Shown here one piece after another: positions 16,606-25,084 of a DNA stretch of 64,000 nucleotides. Positions within the stretch are counted from its first letter, which is position 1. Each line of letters opens with the position of its first letter. Both the position numbers and the translations under genes were made by a program. This DNA comes from Planctomycetota bacterium (lineage in GTDB: Bacteria; Planctomycetota; MHYJ01; JACPRB01), in contig JACQVR010000098.1 of NCBI GenBank assembly GCA_016209705.1, positions 1 to 64,000 on the forward strand, in the 5' to 3' direction. The notes beneath the pieces were generated by a model, which was given only the letters and a program-made list of their open reading frames with translations, ran no database searches and was not told the origin of the DNA.

Positions 16606-17445
16606 TCACCGCCTCCCCGATTCCGCCCGGACCACATCGTAAATCAGCGCGGTCAAACGGGGTTCCCCTTCCTCCGCCGCCGCCAGGATCTCCGACATGT
16701 TGACGGGCGCCAAGGCGTCCGGAAAACACAGATCGGTCACGATCCCCACGCTGAGCACGCGAAGACCCGCGTGCACCGCGGCGATCGCTTCCAGCACGGC
16801 GGAAACGCCCACGACGTCGGCTCCGATGGTTCTCAGGAAGCGGTATTCGGCCCGCGTCTCCAAACTGGGTCCCACCCTTCCCGCATAGACGGCGCGGTGC
16901 GCCCGAAGCCCGAGCCGCCGCGCCGATTCTTCCGCCAAATCGAGCAGCCGCGGATCGTACGGGCGGGACATGTCCGGAAAGCGGGGCCCCAAGCGCTCGT
17001 CATTGAGCCCCACCAGCGGATTGACGCCGGTCAGATTGATGTGATCGTCGATCAACACCAGATCCCCTCGGCGGTAATTCGGATTCATGGCCCCGCAGAT
17101 GTTCATGAGGATGACCATGCGGGCGCCCAGCTCGCGAATGAGGCGGACGGGAAAAACGATCCGATCCGGCGCGTGACCCTCGTACAGATGTAGTCGCCCC
17201 TCCACCACGACGGCGGGGATCTTCGCCAACAATCCCAGAACGACGGCGCTTTTCGGATCTTTGCTCGACCCCGCCAGGTGCGGAATGTCCCGGACGTCGA
17301 TGGCGACGGAGCGCTCCATACTTTCCACGAACCTTTTCAACTCCGTCCCCAGGATGACTCCAACCGACGGCACGATGGGGGTCCGCGCCTTGATCGCCTC
17401 CGCCGCCTCCTTCATCCTAGCGAGCACATCCAAGGATTCCGTCAT
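16606..17445 (-). CDS. Trimeric-type purine nucleoside phosphorylase family protein
   Basis: 279 residues from ATG 17445 behind GGAGGGAA. It cleaves nucleosides with phosphate to base and pentose-1-phosphate. Phosphate- and ribose-site residues are kept: Arg84 and His86 in GRLHLYEGH, and Ser215. Purine-site residues differ from the classical enzyme: Glu196 (SLETRAE) is present, but the position of the usual Asn in the T-N motif is Asp238 (GIVTDLCF), NAAG is NICG, and GMST is GVSA. Asp at this place is known to favour 6-aminopurines in engineered enzymes and occurs in methylthioadenosine phosphorylases. So substrate may be adenosine-like or 5'-modified; I leave out a gene symbol. Confidence 0.85.
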   Translation of the reverse strand: MTESLDVLARMKEAAEAIKARTPIVPSVGVILGTELKRFVESMERSVAIDVRDIPHLAGSSKDPKSAVVLGLLAKIPAVVVEGRLHLYEGHAPDRIVFPVRLIRELGARMVILMNICGAMNPNYRRGDLVLIDDHINLTGVNPLVGLNDERLGPRFPDMSRPYDPRLLDLAEESARRLGLRAHRAVYAGRVGPSLETRAEYRFLRTIGADVVGVSAVLEAIAAVHAGLRVLSVGIVTDLCFPDALAPVNMSEILAAAEEGEPRLTALIYDVVRAESGRR

Positions 17446-17469
17446 GAGAGTTCCCTCCGGATGAACCGC

Positions 17470-17678
17470 CACCCGCCTTCGCTAAAGCTTCGGCGGGCAA
17501 GAAAACGCTGAAGCGCCATCGGATGTGTCTCTGGGTGGCCGGGCGCATCTCTCGATCGCCGCGATCTCGGCATCTCCTAGGGGATGGGCAGATGCAAGGG
17601 AGATCGGGAGATAAGATCCGAAGAAGTTGGGGTGATGCATGGGCGTTATCTCCCTATCTCCACGCATCTCCAGATCTC
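17470..17678. repeat. Intergenic repeats (families H and A)
   Basis: 17473-17516 has a GCCTTCGCTAAAGCTTCGGC stem and a family H tail (AAACGCTGAAGCGCCATCGG). 17545-17615 and 17645-17682 carry family A words in both orientations, running to the stop codon of the next gene. Confidence 0.65.
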
Positions 17679-19658
17679 CTAGGGTGCTTGTTTGCGCGCG
17701 ATCACGAGCGCCTGCATGTTGATCCGGAATTTTTCGAGCAGCGCCTTCGGCGTGTCGATGCCGCGCTCGTCCAGCGTCTCCTGCGCCGTCGCGTAGAGCG
17801 TCTGCGCCTCGCGCAGCTTCTCGACCGCCTTCTTCGACTCCTCCACCCACACGTCCGTATCCGCGTTGTTCTTGGCGCGCTCGAGGTGCCCCTTGCCTTC
17901 CTCGTGCAGCGCGTCCGCCTTGGCGATCATCTCTTGGATGTCCGCCGGGAGGTCGGAAATTTCGCCTCCGATCCCGCTGCCAACGCCGCGCGACGCGGCA
18001 GGCGGCGGGTCCGGTGGAGGCGGCGGCGGTGGCGTTTCCCGAGGAGGCGGCGGCTTCCGCGCGGCCGGTTCCGGACCGATGAGCGCGTCCAGGCTCAGCC
18101 CCGGCGCCGGAGTCTGCGACGCCTTCGCCATCTCCTCCATCTGGTCGGAGAGTTTCTTGAAGGCGGCGTACTTCGCGTACTCCGGCGTGCCGTCATAATA
18201 TTCGATGCGGCCCGAGCCCCAGCAATCCTCGCAGGACCCGCCTTTTCCTTTGCACCGCTCGCACGGGAGGTTGACGTAGTCCGCCTCGATGCGCGCCGTC
18301 GGCTCGATCCCGCGCCGCGCCTCTTCGAATCGGAGCTTCACCTGTTCCAGCCGGGCCAACTGCCGGACGCGGCGATCGTGCCACGCCGCCAGCTTCTCCG
18401 CGTGCTCGCCGAGCGCCTCGCGCAGCCCCGGCACCCGCTCGGACGGCAGCCGCTTCGCCAGCCATTCCGAATCGCCGGACTGGCCGCACGTCTCGCACGG
18501 CCGGACCGCCAGACCGGCGCAATCGGAACAGGGGCCAGGCCGCGAGCCCTTCCCGCCGCACGGCTCGCACGTTCCGGTCTTCTTTCCCCGACATCGGTCG
18601 CAGGGCACCCGCCCCGCGTTGCATTTCTCGTAATCGGTGAAGAGCCGGCGCGCCGCCGCCGGCGGCAGCGGCGACCGCTTGGTCGGGTCGGAGGAACGAA
18701 CCTGTTCGACCTTGGCTCGGCCGGTGAACACGAACGTCTTCAACTCTTGGTGAAGTTCGTTGCAGTCCTTGTTCAGGTGCTGGGGCGGCTGGGCCGGCAC
18801 GTTGGGATCATCGGGCCGCGACTCCGTCCGAAGCGACACGTGACCCTTGCCGTCGCAAGGGCCGAGGACCCAGGTCAGCACCTGGGGATGAAACACGACG
18901 GCGACCTTCCGCCTCCGGATGATCTTCTGCACTCGGATGGGCTTCTCGATGATGATGTCGAAACGTCCCGCGCAGCCGCCGTGCGGGAGCGCACCCGTGC
19001 CGTTGCACAGCACGCACGGCCCGCTGCCCTTGCCGGAGCACGTGCGGCAGGACTGGGCGATGAAGCCGGTCAGACAGGCGCCGCAGTCCGTTTCGCCGGC
19101 CTCGGAGCATGCGGAGCACGAGGGGCGAATGGACGCGGGCCGCGCGCCGCGCCAGAACGTCACTTCGGCCTCCACGGCCTGGGGCTCGGGCGGCGTCTTG
19201 AGCCACTCCTTCAGGCGCGCGATCGGCTCGCGAAATTCCTTTCCGAGCGGGCCGTGGAGGGCGTCGTCGATGCGCTTCGCGGCGGCGTCAACTTTTCGCT
19301 GCGCCACGTCCGCGGCCACGGCTCGCGCGAGCGCGGCGCCCCGCTCCCGGACGTCGTGCCGGACGGCCAAGACGAATCGCCCGAGCCGCCGCGCGTGCTC
19401 GTCGGAATAAGGCCGCGAAAGATGAGCGGCCCGCAGGAGACGCGTCTCGAACGCCGCCAGCCGGCCTTCTTCCAGGGCCTTGAGGCCTTCCGAAAAATCG
19501 CGCGCCAGGCTCTCCAGCAGGATTCTCTTTCCCTCGGTCTCCGCTTTCTCGGGGGGCAACGCTTTGAGCGCGGCGACGGGGTCATCCTGCCGCGCCGTTG
19601 AGCCGGCGAGCGCCACGGCGAAACACGCGACGAATCGGGCGGCGCGCATGCGTCTCAT
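17679..19658 (-). CDS. Secreted protein with three DnaJ-like CxxCxGxG zinc-finger clusters
   Basis: 659 residues from ATG 19658 (the frame is open 20 codons further; the signal peptide MRRMRAARFVACFAVALAG decides the start). Three Cys-rich clusters of the DnaJ central type: about 181-230 (CSACSEAGETDCGAC, CRTCSGKGSGPC), 346-392 (PCDRCRGKKTGTCEPCGGKG, CSDC, PCETCG) and 466-483 (PCERCKGKGGSCEDCWGSG). They are separated by helical, charged segments; a proline-rich stretch (about 545-570) and a C-terminal helical region follow. No J domain. The fingers would lie outside the cytoplasm, unlike DnaJ. Function unknown; a zinc-dependent protein-binding role is possible. Confidence 0.75.
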   Translation of the reverse strand: MRRMRAARFVACFAVALAGSTARQDDPVAALKALPPEKAETEGKRILLESLARDFSEGLKALEEGRLAAFETRLLRAAHLSRPYSDEHARRLGRFVLAVRHDVRERGAALARAVAADVAQRKVDAAAKRIDDALHGPLGKEFREPIARLKEWLKTPPEPQAVEAEVTFWRGARPASIRPSCSACSEAGETDCGACLTGFIAQSCRTCSGKGSGPCVLCNGTGALPHGGCAGRFDIIIEKPIRVQKIIRRRKVAVVFHPQVLTWVLGPCDGKGHVSLRTESRPDDPNVPAQPPQHLNKDCNELHQELKTFVFTGRAKVEQVRSSDPTKRSPLPPAAARRLFTDYEKCNAGRVPCDRCRGKKTGTCEPCGGKGSRPGPCSDCAGLAVRPCETCGQSGDSEWLAKRLPSERVPGLREALGEHAEKLAAWHDRRVRQLARLEQVKLRFEEARRGIEPTARIEADYVNLPCERCKGKGGSCEDCWGSGRIEYYDGTPEYAKYAAFKKLSDQMEEMAKASQTPAPGLSLDALIGPEPAARKPPPPRETPPPPPPPDPPPAASRGVGSGIGGEISDLPADIQEMIAKADALHEEGKGHLERAKNNADTDVWVEESKKAVEKLREAQTLYATAQETLDERGIDTPKALLEKFRINMQALVIARKQAP

Positions 19659-19752
19659 GGTCCGGGAGCGAGATTCGGACAGTTGAATCGTGGAGATTCG
19701 ATCGCCCCGCCCGTTCATCGGATTTTTCTGAAGAACGGGCGGGGCGCGGGCC

Positions 19753-20241
19753 TTATTGGCCCGGCTTCATCATCTTCGCCATCCATTCCTGGCCGCGTTG
19801 GGAGATCTCCTCGGGCGTGAGGTCTTCCTTGTGGGTCGCCACGCTCCACTCGTGGCCGAACGGATCGACGAGCTTTCCGTAGCGATCGCCCCAGAAGGCG
19901 TTCTCGACCGGCATCTTGACGTGCGCGCCCGCATCGACGGCGCGTTTGAACGCGGCGTCGGCGTCTTCGACGTAGAGATGGAGCGAGCACGGCGTGCCGC
20001 TGAGCGACTGCGGCGAGCGGGCGCCCCAGGCGAGGTTCTCTTCGCCCAGCATGAGGATCGAGTCGCCGATCCGGAGCTCGGCGTGCACGATGGATTTGCC
20101 GTCGGGGCCGGTCATGCGGAACCGCTCCTCGGCGCCGAACGCTTTCTTGTAGAAATCAATCGCGCGGGCGCCGTCCTTGACGATGATGCCGGGGGTCAGC
20201 GTGTGAAACCCCTCGGGGATCGGTTTGACGTTCGTGGCCAT
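19753..20241 (-). CDS. VOC-superfamily (PhnB/glyoxalase-like) protein
   Basis: 162 residues from ATG 20241 behind AAGGAGGT. Two beta-alpha-beta modules: LTPGIIVKDGARAIDFYKKA at the N-terminus and LHLYVEDADAAFKRAVDAGA with WGDRYGKLVDPFGHEWSVA at the C-terminus. The metal ligands of true glyoxalases are only partly recognisable, as in the PhnB-like branch, so the reaction cannot be named. The upstream open frame comes from a family D repeat and is not counted. Confidence 0.88.
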   Translation of the reverse strand: MATNVKPIPEGFHTLTPGIIVKDGARAIDFYKKAFGAEERFRMTGPDGKSIVHAELRIGDSILMLGEENLAWGARSPQSLSGTPCSLHLYVEDADAAFKRAVDAGAHVKMPVENAFWGDRYGKLVDPFGHEWSVATHKEDLTPEEISQRGQEWMAKMMKPGQ

Positions 20242-20254
20242 GGCGACCTCCTTG

Positions 20255-20365
20255 TAAAGTCGATAGTCCACAGTCCAGGGTCCAGAGTCCGCTCCCCTCG
20301 CAGCCTCCAGGGGAGCGAGGATGGGGAGACCAACTATGGACTCTGGACCGTGGACTCCCATCGCG
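20255..20365. repeat. Family D (CAGTCCA) inverted repeat
   Basis: 20261-20292 (AGTCCACAGTCCAGGGTCC words) faces 20336-20360 (GGACTCTGGACCGTGGACTC). A long hairpin just upstream of the VOC gene; the rest of 20366-20487 shows nothing recognisable. Confidence 0.7.
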
Positions 20366-20487
20366 GCCGCAGGCAACACCGGAAAAGTTTGATGGCGGCT
20401 TTGCCGCGCTGGGCAAGCCCGCCCGCATCTTAATCCCGGCCGAGGCGTCGCACAAGAACAAGGACTCGAATCGTCGTGAAGGGGTCC

Positions 20488-20781
20488 TTACGGGAAGAAC
20501 GGAACCGGCAGGCCGAGGCTGATGCGGAGCGCCTCATCCACCGCGGACATGATGGCCGACGGCATGATTCCCAACGGCGGGCCGAGGGAATCCTGACGGA
20601 CGGTCACGACGTGGCCGGCATCAATCACGGAATCCTTGGCGAGACCTCCTTGTCCGCGCGCCACGGGCACGAACACCTGGAGCATCCGGCCGCCGTGGCG
20701 ATCCCGGATGGCAACGACGATGGTCTCGAGTGAAGCGGCGTTGCCGTGGGCGTTTTCGCGGCTTATTTCCTGAGTCCTCCC
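20488..20781 (-). pseudogene. MazF/PemK-like toxin remnant, N-terminally truncated
   Basis: The frame ending at 20488 reads ASLETIVVAIRDRHGGRMLQ then VARGQGGLAKDSVIDAGHVV and IMSAVDEALRISLGL, matching the C-terminal two thirds of PemK/MazF-type mRNA interferases (conserved G-L-x-K-x-S-V and the final helix with V-x-x-A-L). The N-terminal half with the catalytic Arg region is missing, and upstream sequence merges with the tail of the gene at 20838. No antitoxin gene is seen. Probably inactive. Confidence 0.5.
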
Positions 20782-20837
20782 TGCGTCGGGACGCGGTCGA
20801 GGTCCTGGAATCCCTCGCGCGGCTCAAAGCGGCGCGG

Positions 20838-21530
20838 TCAGACTCCTGGTTGGTTCCAGATCCAGGGATAAATGAACCATGAATCGACCTCGCCGGAGCG
20901 GCTGTAGGAGCGGTCGTCATCCCGATAGGGGGGTAGCCCCAGACGATAGGAGCTCGGCTCCTCGCGCAGCGGTGGAACCGTCGGCTGGTAGGATCGGTCT
21001 TTCGTCGTCTTCCGCTTCCGCAGGTCGCGGCGCTCGTCCTCCGCTCTCAGCAGCGCGTCTCGGTCCTCGGCTTCCATCCATGTGCCGCGGAACTCGACGT
21101 ATCCCTGTTCCTTCAAATACTCGCTGCGGGTCAGCCACCGGCCGTCGTCCCGCACGAATCCCAGATCCTCCCGGGCGCCTTCGTGGTCGGGATCCAGCGA
21201 GAGAACGTGCTGGAGCAGCGGTTCCACGTGCCGGCTGATTCCGTTCGTTTTCGCCCATTGGGCCAGCCGGTAGAACGCTTCCGGATCGCGGCGGTCCTGG
21301 ATCTCGGCGAACTTCTCTTCGTAGGCGTGCAGGAGGGTTCGCCCCGGGATGATCTCGATCACGTCGGATCGCGGGACGGCGATCGTGCCGATGGGCAGTT
21401 CAACGACGACGCGGTCGCCCTCTTCTCGCGCGATGCCCACAATGGATCCGCCGGTTCGAAGCTTCACCTCGTCCGCGACGGCCGGGCCGGCGAGAATCGC
21501 CAGGATCGACAGGCTTACGGCGTACTTCAT
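20838..21530 (-). CDS. Secreted protein of unknown function
   Basis: 230 residues with a signal peptide (MKYAVSLSILAILAGPAVADE). The mature N-terminus (VKLRTGGSIVGIAREEGDRV, then VELPIGTIAVPRSDVIEI) looks like a small beta-barrel of the kind seen in secreted planctomycete-type proteins; a helical, TPR-like part follows, with a charged, Tyr-rich tail ending in WIWNQPGV. The TGA stop is followed in frame by 24 further codons that look coding, ending TAA at about 20763 (see findings). GAGGTG lies before the ATG. No known domain can be named. Confidence 0.7.
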   Translation of the reverse strand: MKYAVSLSILAILAGPAVADEVKLRTGGSIVGIAREEGDRVVVELPIGTIAVPRSDVIEIIPGRTLLHAYEEKFAEIQDRRDPEAFYRLAQWAKTNGISRHVEPLLQHVLSLDPDHEGAREDLGFVRDDGRWLTRSEYLKEQGYVEFRGTWMEAEDRDALLRAEDERRDLRKRKTTKDRSYQPTVPPLREEPSSYRLGLPPYRDDDRSYSRSGEVDSWFIYPWIWNQPGV

Positions 21531-21642
21531 ACGGCACCTCATGTCCTCTACGTCTTCTTCACAGTAGGGGAGGGGGCCCGGCAAGGCAACGGCGTTAAGA
21601 CCCTCATAACCCTCGCGGCCACGATGGTGATGGGGATAGGCT

Positions 21643-23619
21643 CTATGAAAAGAGCGGCAGGTCCGGCCGGCCGCCGGGACCTTCTTTCTTCTTTTTGGGC
21701 GGTGGCGGTGGGGGAGGGTCGAGCGGCTGTAGCTCCGGCAAGTCGGTTTCGTCGGTTTCCACGACCAGGGGATTCGGGATCGGCGGGCGGCGTTCTTGCG
21801 GAAGCAAGGCGAAGCGGGCGTCCTCGAACATCGCGGTTTCTTCCTGGGGGGCCTTGCTTTCGGATGTCGTTTCCCGAGAGGGAGGCGGCGCCGGCGGTTG
21901 CTCCTCCGGAAGCGGGGAAGGGACGGGCGGGAGCTCCGCCGCGGCGGGCGGCGGAAGCGCGGTCTTCTCGTCCTTGGCCTCATCTGCGGGCGGCGCTTCG
22001 GGGGTCGAACGGTCCGCCGATGCCGGCACCGTTTCTTTCACGGCGTCCGGGACTTTCAGGTCGGGCGCCGCGGGGACCGTTTCCGCGGGCGGCGGTCCGG
22101 AAACGATCTCCACGCGTTCCGTTTTCCCGGAGCGGGCGGGCGGCGCGGCCGGACCGCTCGGCGCCCGCGCGCGCATTTCTTCGAGCGAGTATTCCAGGCA
22201 CCCCAGCGCGACCGTCCGCAGCGGATCGCGCGCGAGCCGGATCTCCTTGACCTCGATGGGAAAGTTGGTCGAGCTGAATTCGCTGCGGAAGATGTCGATG
22301 AATCCCTTCACCATCGACGTGCCGCCGGCGCACACCAAGCTGACCGGCCGGGAGAACGCCGGCATGTGGTGGGCGGACTCGAACTTCTGCCGCATGGTCT
22401 CCAGCGAATAGTGAATCAAGTTGCGGTAATAGATGCAGATCGCCTCCTCGATCCGGTCGCGCGGCCGGTTGAGGTCCACGCCGCTTTCCTTGACGGCGCA
22501 TACCTGGCTGGACGGCAGTCCCAGCGCATGGGCGACGTTGTTGTCGATCCAGTCGCCGCCGCGGGACGTCGAAAACGTCAAGGCGGGAAGCGACTTGTAC
22601 GCGATGCAGATGTTGAACATGCCCGCGCCGCAGGAAATGCCGATGCCGGTGTACTCTTCGGACCCCAGCTCGGCGAACACGACGGCGTGCCCTTCCAGGA
22701 GCGCTTTCGGCGTGTAGCCCAGGCCCCTCAGGATGGCCTCGATGGATCCGGTGTGGTAGACGACGTTGCGTTCCGTGTCGATCGGGTCCGCGGGCACGGA
22801 GAAGGCGCAGACCTCCCCGACCTCTTGAGGCTTCCCGATCGTTTGGCTGATGACGAGACGTTCAATCATCAGCGCCTCGGGCTCGGTGGGGCTGATCATC
22901 CCGTCCTTCATGGGACGGCGCGTGTTCTTCTCGAAGATGTTGGCCAGCTCGAACGCCGGATCGCCGATCACGAAGCCCTTCTCGCCGTGGATGATGTGGT
23001 CCACGCCCAGCTTCATGAGCATCTTGCGCGTGAACGTGTCGGAGCGGACGTCCAGGAACGCGTTGCGTTGGATGTTGTAGAGGGATGCGCCGTCGTTCTG
23101 GCGGACCGAGGCGACGATGTTGGACGTGCCGACATCGAGTCCGCGGCCGGGCTTGACGTCGAATCGGCGGAAATCGATCAGCCGGCGGTCGCCGATCCCT
23201 TCGAGGCCTTCCGAGGGAGGGGACGGCTTGAATCCTTTGACGCGGTCCAGCATCTCCTTGGTCGGACCTTCCTGTTCGAGCGCGTCCTCGACCTCGAAGA
23301 AGAAGTCCCAATAGTGATTGGCTTCGCGGGCGGAGGAGGCGCGTTCCGCGCCGCGGATCAATTGGGCCATTCCCCGCACCCACGGGAGCGGCAGCTCGCG
23401 CTCGACGGCGATCTCGGCGAGCTGTTTCTGTCGGGCGGGGCTTTCGATACGCGAGATTTCCAGGAGGGCCGCTTCGGGGAGGGCGCCGGTCTCCCCCATC
23501 GTGGCCACGTCTTCGCAGAGCCGCTGGAGCGCGATGACCTTGTAGACCTGGCTTCGAGACATCCCTCGTTGCCGGAGCCTTTGGAAGAGCTGCTCTCCGT
23601 ATCCCTTGGTGTCACTCAT
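21643..23619 (-). CDS. Actin-like ATPase with N-terminal ParB-like HTH and proline-rich tail
   Basis: 658 residues in three parts. Residues about 8-92 resemble the ParB/KorB helix-turn-helix (MSRSQVYKVIALQRL, then ALPEAALLEISRI and QKQLAEIAVERELPLPWVR). Residues about 158-485 are an actin/MreB/ParM-fold ATPase: phosphate-1 loop GLDVGTSN (160-167), phosphate-2 TGIGISCGAGMFN (324-336), adenosine motif VCAGGTSMVKG (429-439). Residues about 487-658 are proline- and glutamate-rich with no fold expected, ending in a PPPPPPPKKKK stretch. It may bind DNA through the HTH and form filaments, or couple filaments to a site. It is the last gene of a three-gene set; the core is paralogous to the next gene (shared NTRRPMKDG and TSRGGDWID). 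The combination is new to me. Confidence 0.8.
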   Translation of the reverse strand: MSDTKGYGEQLFQRLRQRGMSRSQVYKVIALQRLCEDVATMGETGALPEAALLEISRIESPARQKQLAEIAVERELPLPWVRGMAQLIRGAERASSAREANHYWDFFFEVEDALEQEGPTKEMLDRVKGFKPSPPSEGLEGIGDRRLIDFRRFDVKPGRGLDVGTSNIVASVRQNDGASLYNIQRNAFLDVRSDTFTRKMLMKLGVDHIIHGEKGFVIGDPAFELANIFEKNTRRPMKDGMISPTEPEALMIERLVISQTIGKPQEVGEVCAFSVPADPIDTERNVVYHTGSIEAILRGLGYTPKALLEGHAVVFAELGSEEYTGIGISCGAGMFNICIAYKSLPALTFSTSRGGDWIDNNVAHALGLPSSQVCAVKESGVDLNRPRDRIEEAICIYYRNLIHYSLETMRQKFESAHHMPAFSRPVSLVCAGGTSMVKGFIDIFRSEFSSTNFPIEVKEIRLARDPLRTVALGCLEYSLEEMRARAPSGPAAPPARSGKTERVEIVSGPPPAETVPAAPDLKVPDAVKETVPASADRSTPEAPPADEAKDEKTALPPPAAAELPPVPSPLPEEQPPAPPPSRETTSESKAPQEETAMFEDARFALLPQERRPPIPNPLVVETDETDLPELQPLDPPPPPPPKKKKEGPGGRPDLPLFS

Positions 23620-23944
23620 GGATCATTTCCGGCGACGGTCCTCCGTCGCGGCCGGTGTCCTGATTATGCATCCTGCGGGAACGGAGTTCACGCATCGCGA
23701 AGAAGGGTGCCCTGGCGGCCAAGGGACCGAAGCCGGCCTCGCCGGCGGGAGTGGGCCGGACGCTGGGCGGGGACGATCGGCGTTCATGGAATACACGTAC
23801 GGCGCGGCCCACGGTTTCACGGCCGGGAGCGCGTTGAGATACTCAAGGGGATATCGAGATATAAGGCATAGTGGACATAGAACCTTCGATCCGCGGTAAA
23901 GCACATCTCCATAGCTCCAATATCCCGATCATCTCCTGGCGAGT
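23620..23944. repeat. 325-bp intergenic region with a family A repeat
   Basis: 23832-23865 (GAGATA words) faces 23905-23940 (ATCTCC-like words). 23650-23800 shows no recognisable feature. It separates the two actin-like genes but holds no clear promoter. Confidence 0.5.
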
Positions 23945-24961
23945 CTACCCCGCCGGTTGAGCCATCTCCAGCAAGGCGGCGGTGAGCGCTCCTTTCGCCG
24001 TGGCGTTGAGCGGATCGGCCGCCATTCGGATCTCCCTGACGGGGATGGGGAAATCCATCTCCTTGAAAACCGCGCGGACCAGTTCGATGAAGTTGCCCGC
24101 CATCGAGGTTCCGCCGGAGAACACGATCGAGATGGGATCCGGGAAGCTGGGCATGTTCTCGGCGGCCAGGAACCGCTCCTTGATGTTGGTCAGGGTATAG
24201 TTGATGAGATTGCGGTAGTAGATGGCGATGGCGTCCTCTTCGCGGTTCTTCGGGTGCGTGAGATCCACGCCCTTTTCCTTGATCATCGACGCCTTGGTGG
24301 GCTTGATGCCCAGCGCGTTGGCGACGTTCGTGTCGATCCAGTCGCCGCCGCGCGACGTAGAGAAGTAGAGCGCCGGCATCGACTTGTAGGCGACGCAGAT
24401 GTTGAACATGCCTCCGCCGCAGGAGATGCCGATGCCGGTGAAGTCCTCTTCGGCCAGCTCCGCGAAGACGATCGCGTGACCCTCGATGATATGGCTCGGC
24501 TTGTATCCCAGGGCGCGCAGGACGGCGTCGAAGAGATCCTTGTGGTACACCACCGACAGGTTGCTGTCGATCGGATCGCCGGGGACCGAATAGTAACACA
24601 CTTCGTTCGGGATTCGGGGCTCGCCCAGGATGCTGCCGATGAGGAGTTTCATCACCGGCAGGGCGTCGGCCTCCTTCGGCGAAATCAAGCCGTCCTTCAT
24701 GGGACGGCGCGTATTGCGATTCAGGACGTTGGCCAGCTCGAATGCGTGGTCGCCCAGCACATACATCTTCTTTCCCTGGACGACGTAGGGGACGTTCAGG
24801 CGCGTGAGCATGTTCTTCGTGTAGGCGTCGACGGGGACGTCGATGAACGCGTTGCGCTTCAGGCGCAGCACCACCTCGCCTTTCTCGTTCTGTTCGGCGG
24901 CGACGAGGTTGACCGTGCCGACGTCCAGCCCTTTCCCGTAGGCCATCTTGTTCTCTGTCAC
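23945..24961 (-). CDS. Actin-like ATPase (MreB/ParM/Hsp70 fold)
   Basis: 338 residues from GTG 24961 (RBS GAGGAG six bases away; ATG 24946 is an alternative). Actin-fold signatures: phosphate-1 GLDVGTVNLV (11-20), phosphate-2 TGIGISCGGGMFN (175-187), adenosine motif IVFSGGTSMAGN (279-290). It lacks the extra sub-domains of Hsp70 and FtsA and is MreB/ParM-sized, but does not look like MreB itself. Probably a filament-forming or switch ATPase. It lies between a coiled-coil protein and the HTH-fused paralog. Confidence 0.85.
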   Translation of the reverse strand: MTENKMAYGKGLDVGTVNLVAAEQNEKGEVVLRLKRNAFIDVPVDAYTKNMLTRLNVPYVVQGKKMYVLGDHAFELANVLNRNTRRPMKDGLISPKEADALPVMKLLIGSILGEPRIPNEVCYYSVPGDPIDSNLSVVYHKDLFDAVLRALGYKPSHIIEGHAIVFAELAEEDFTGIGISCGGGMFNICVAYKSMPALYFSTSRGGDWIDTNVANALGIKPTKASMIKEKGVDLTHPKNREEDAIAIYYRNLINYTLTNIKERFLAAENMPSFPDPISIVFSGGTSMAGNFIELVRAVFKEMDFPIPVREIRMAADPLNATAKGALTAALLEMAQPAG

Positions 24962-25084
24962 GTCTTTCTCCTCTCTTGAGTAGCGGATGGGGCGACGCGG
25001 CCCCGAAACGCCGTTTTATTGTGCAGATTGCGCCAAACAGTGTCTACCAGAAATTGGTCCGGACGCCGGCGTCCGGGTATCCCG

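Noticed and set aside
23606..23899. 97-residue plus-strand open frame in the gap between the actin-like genes
   Set aside because: Composed of repeat-derived and antisense sequence, no RBS or family.
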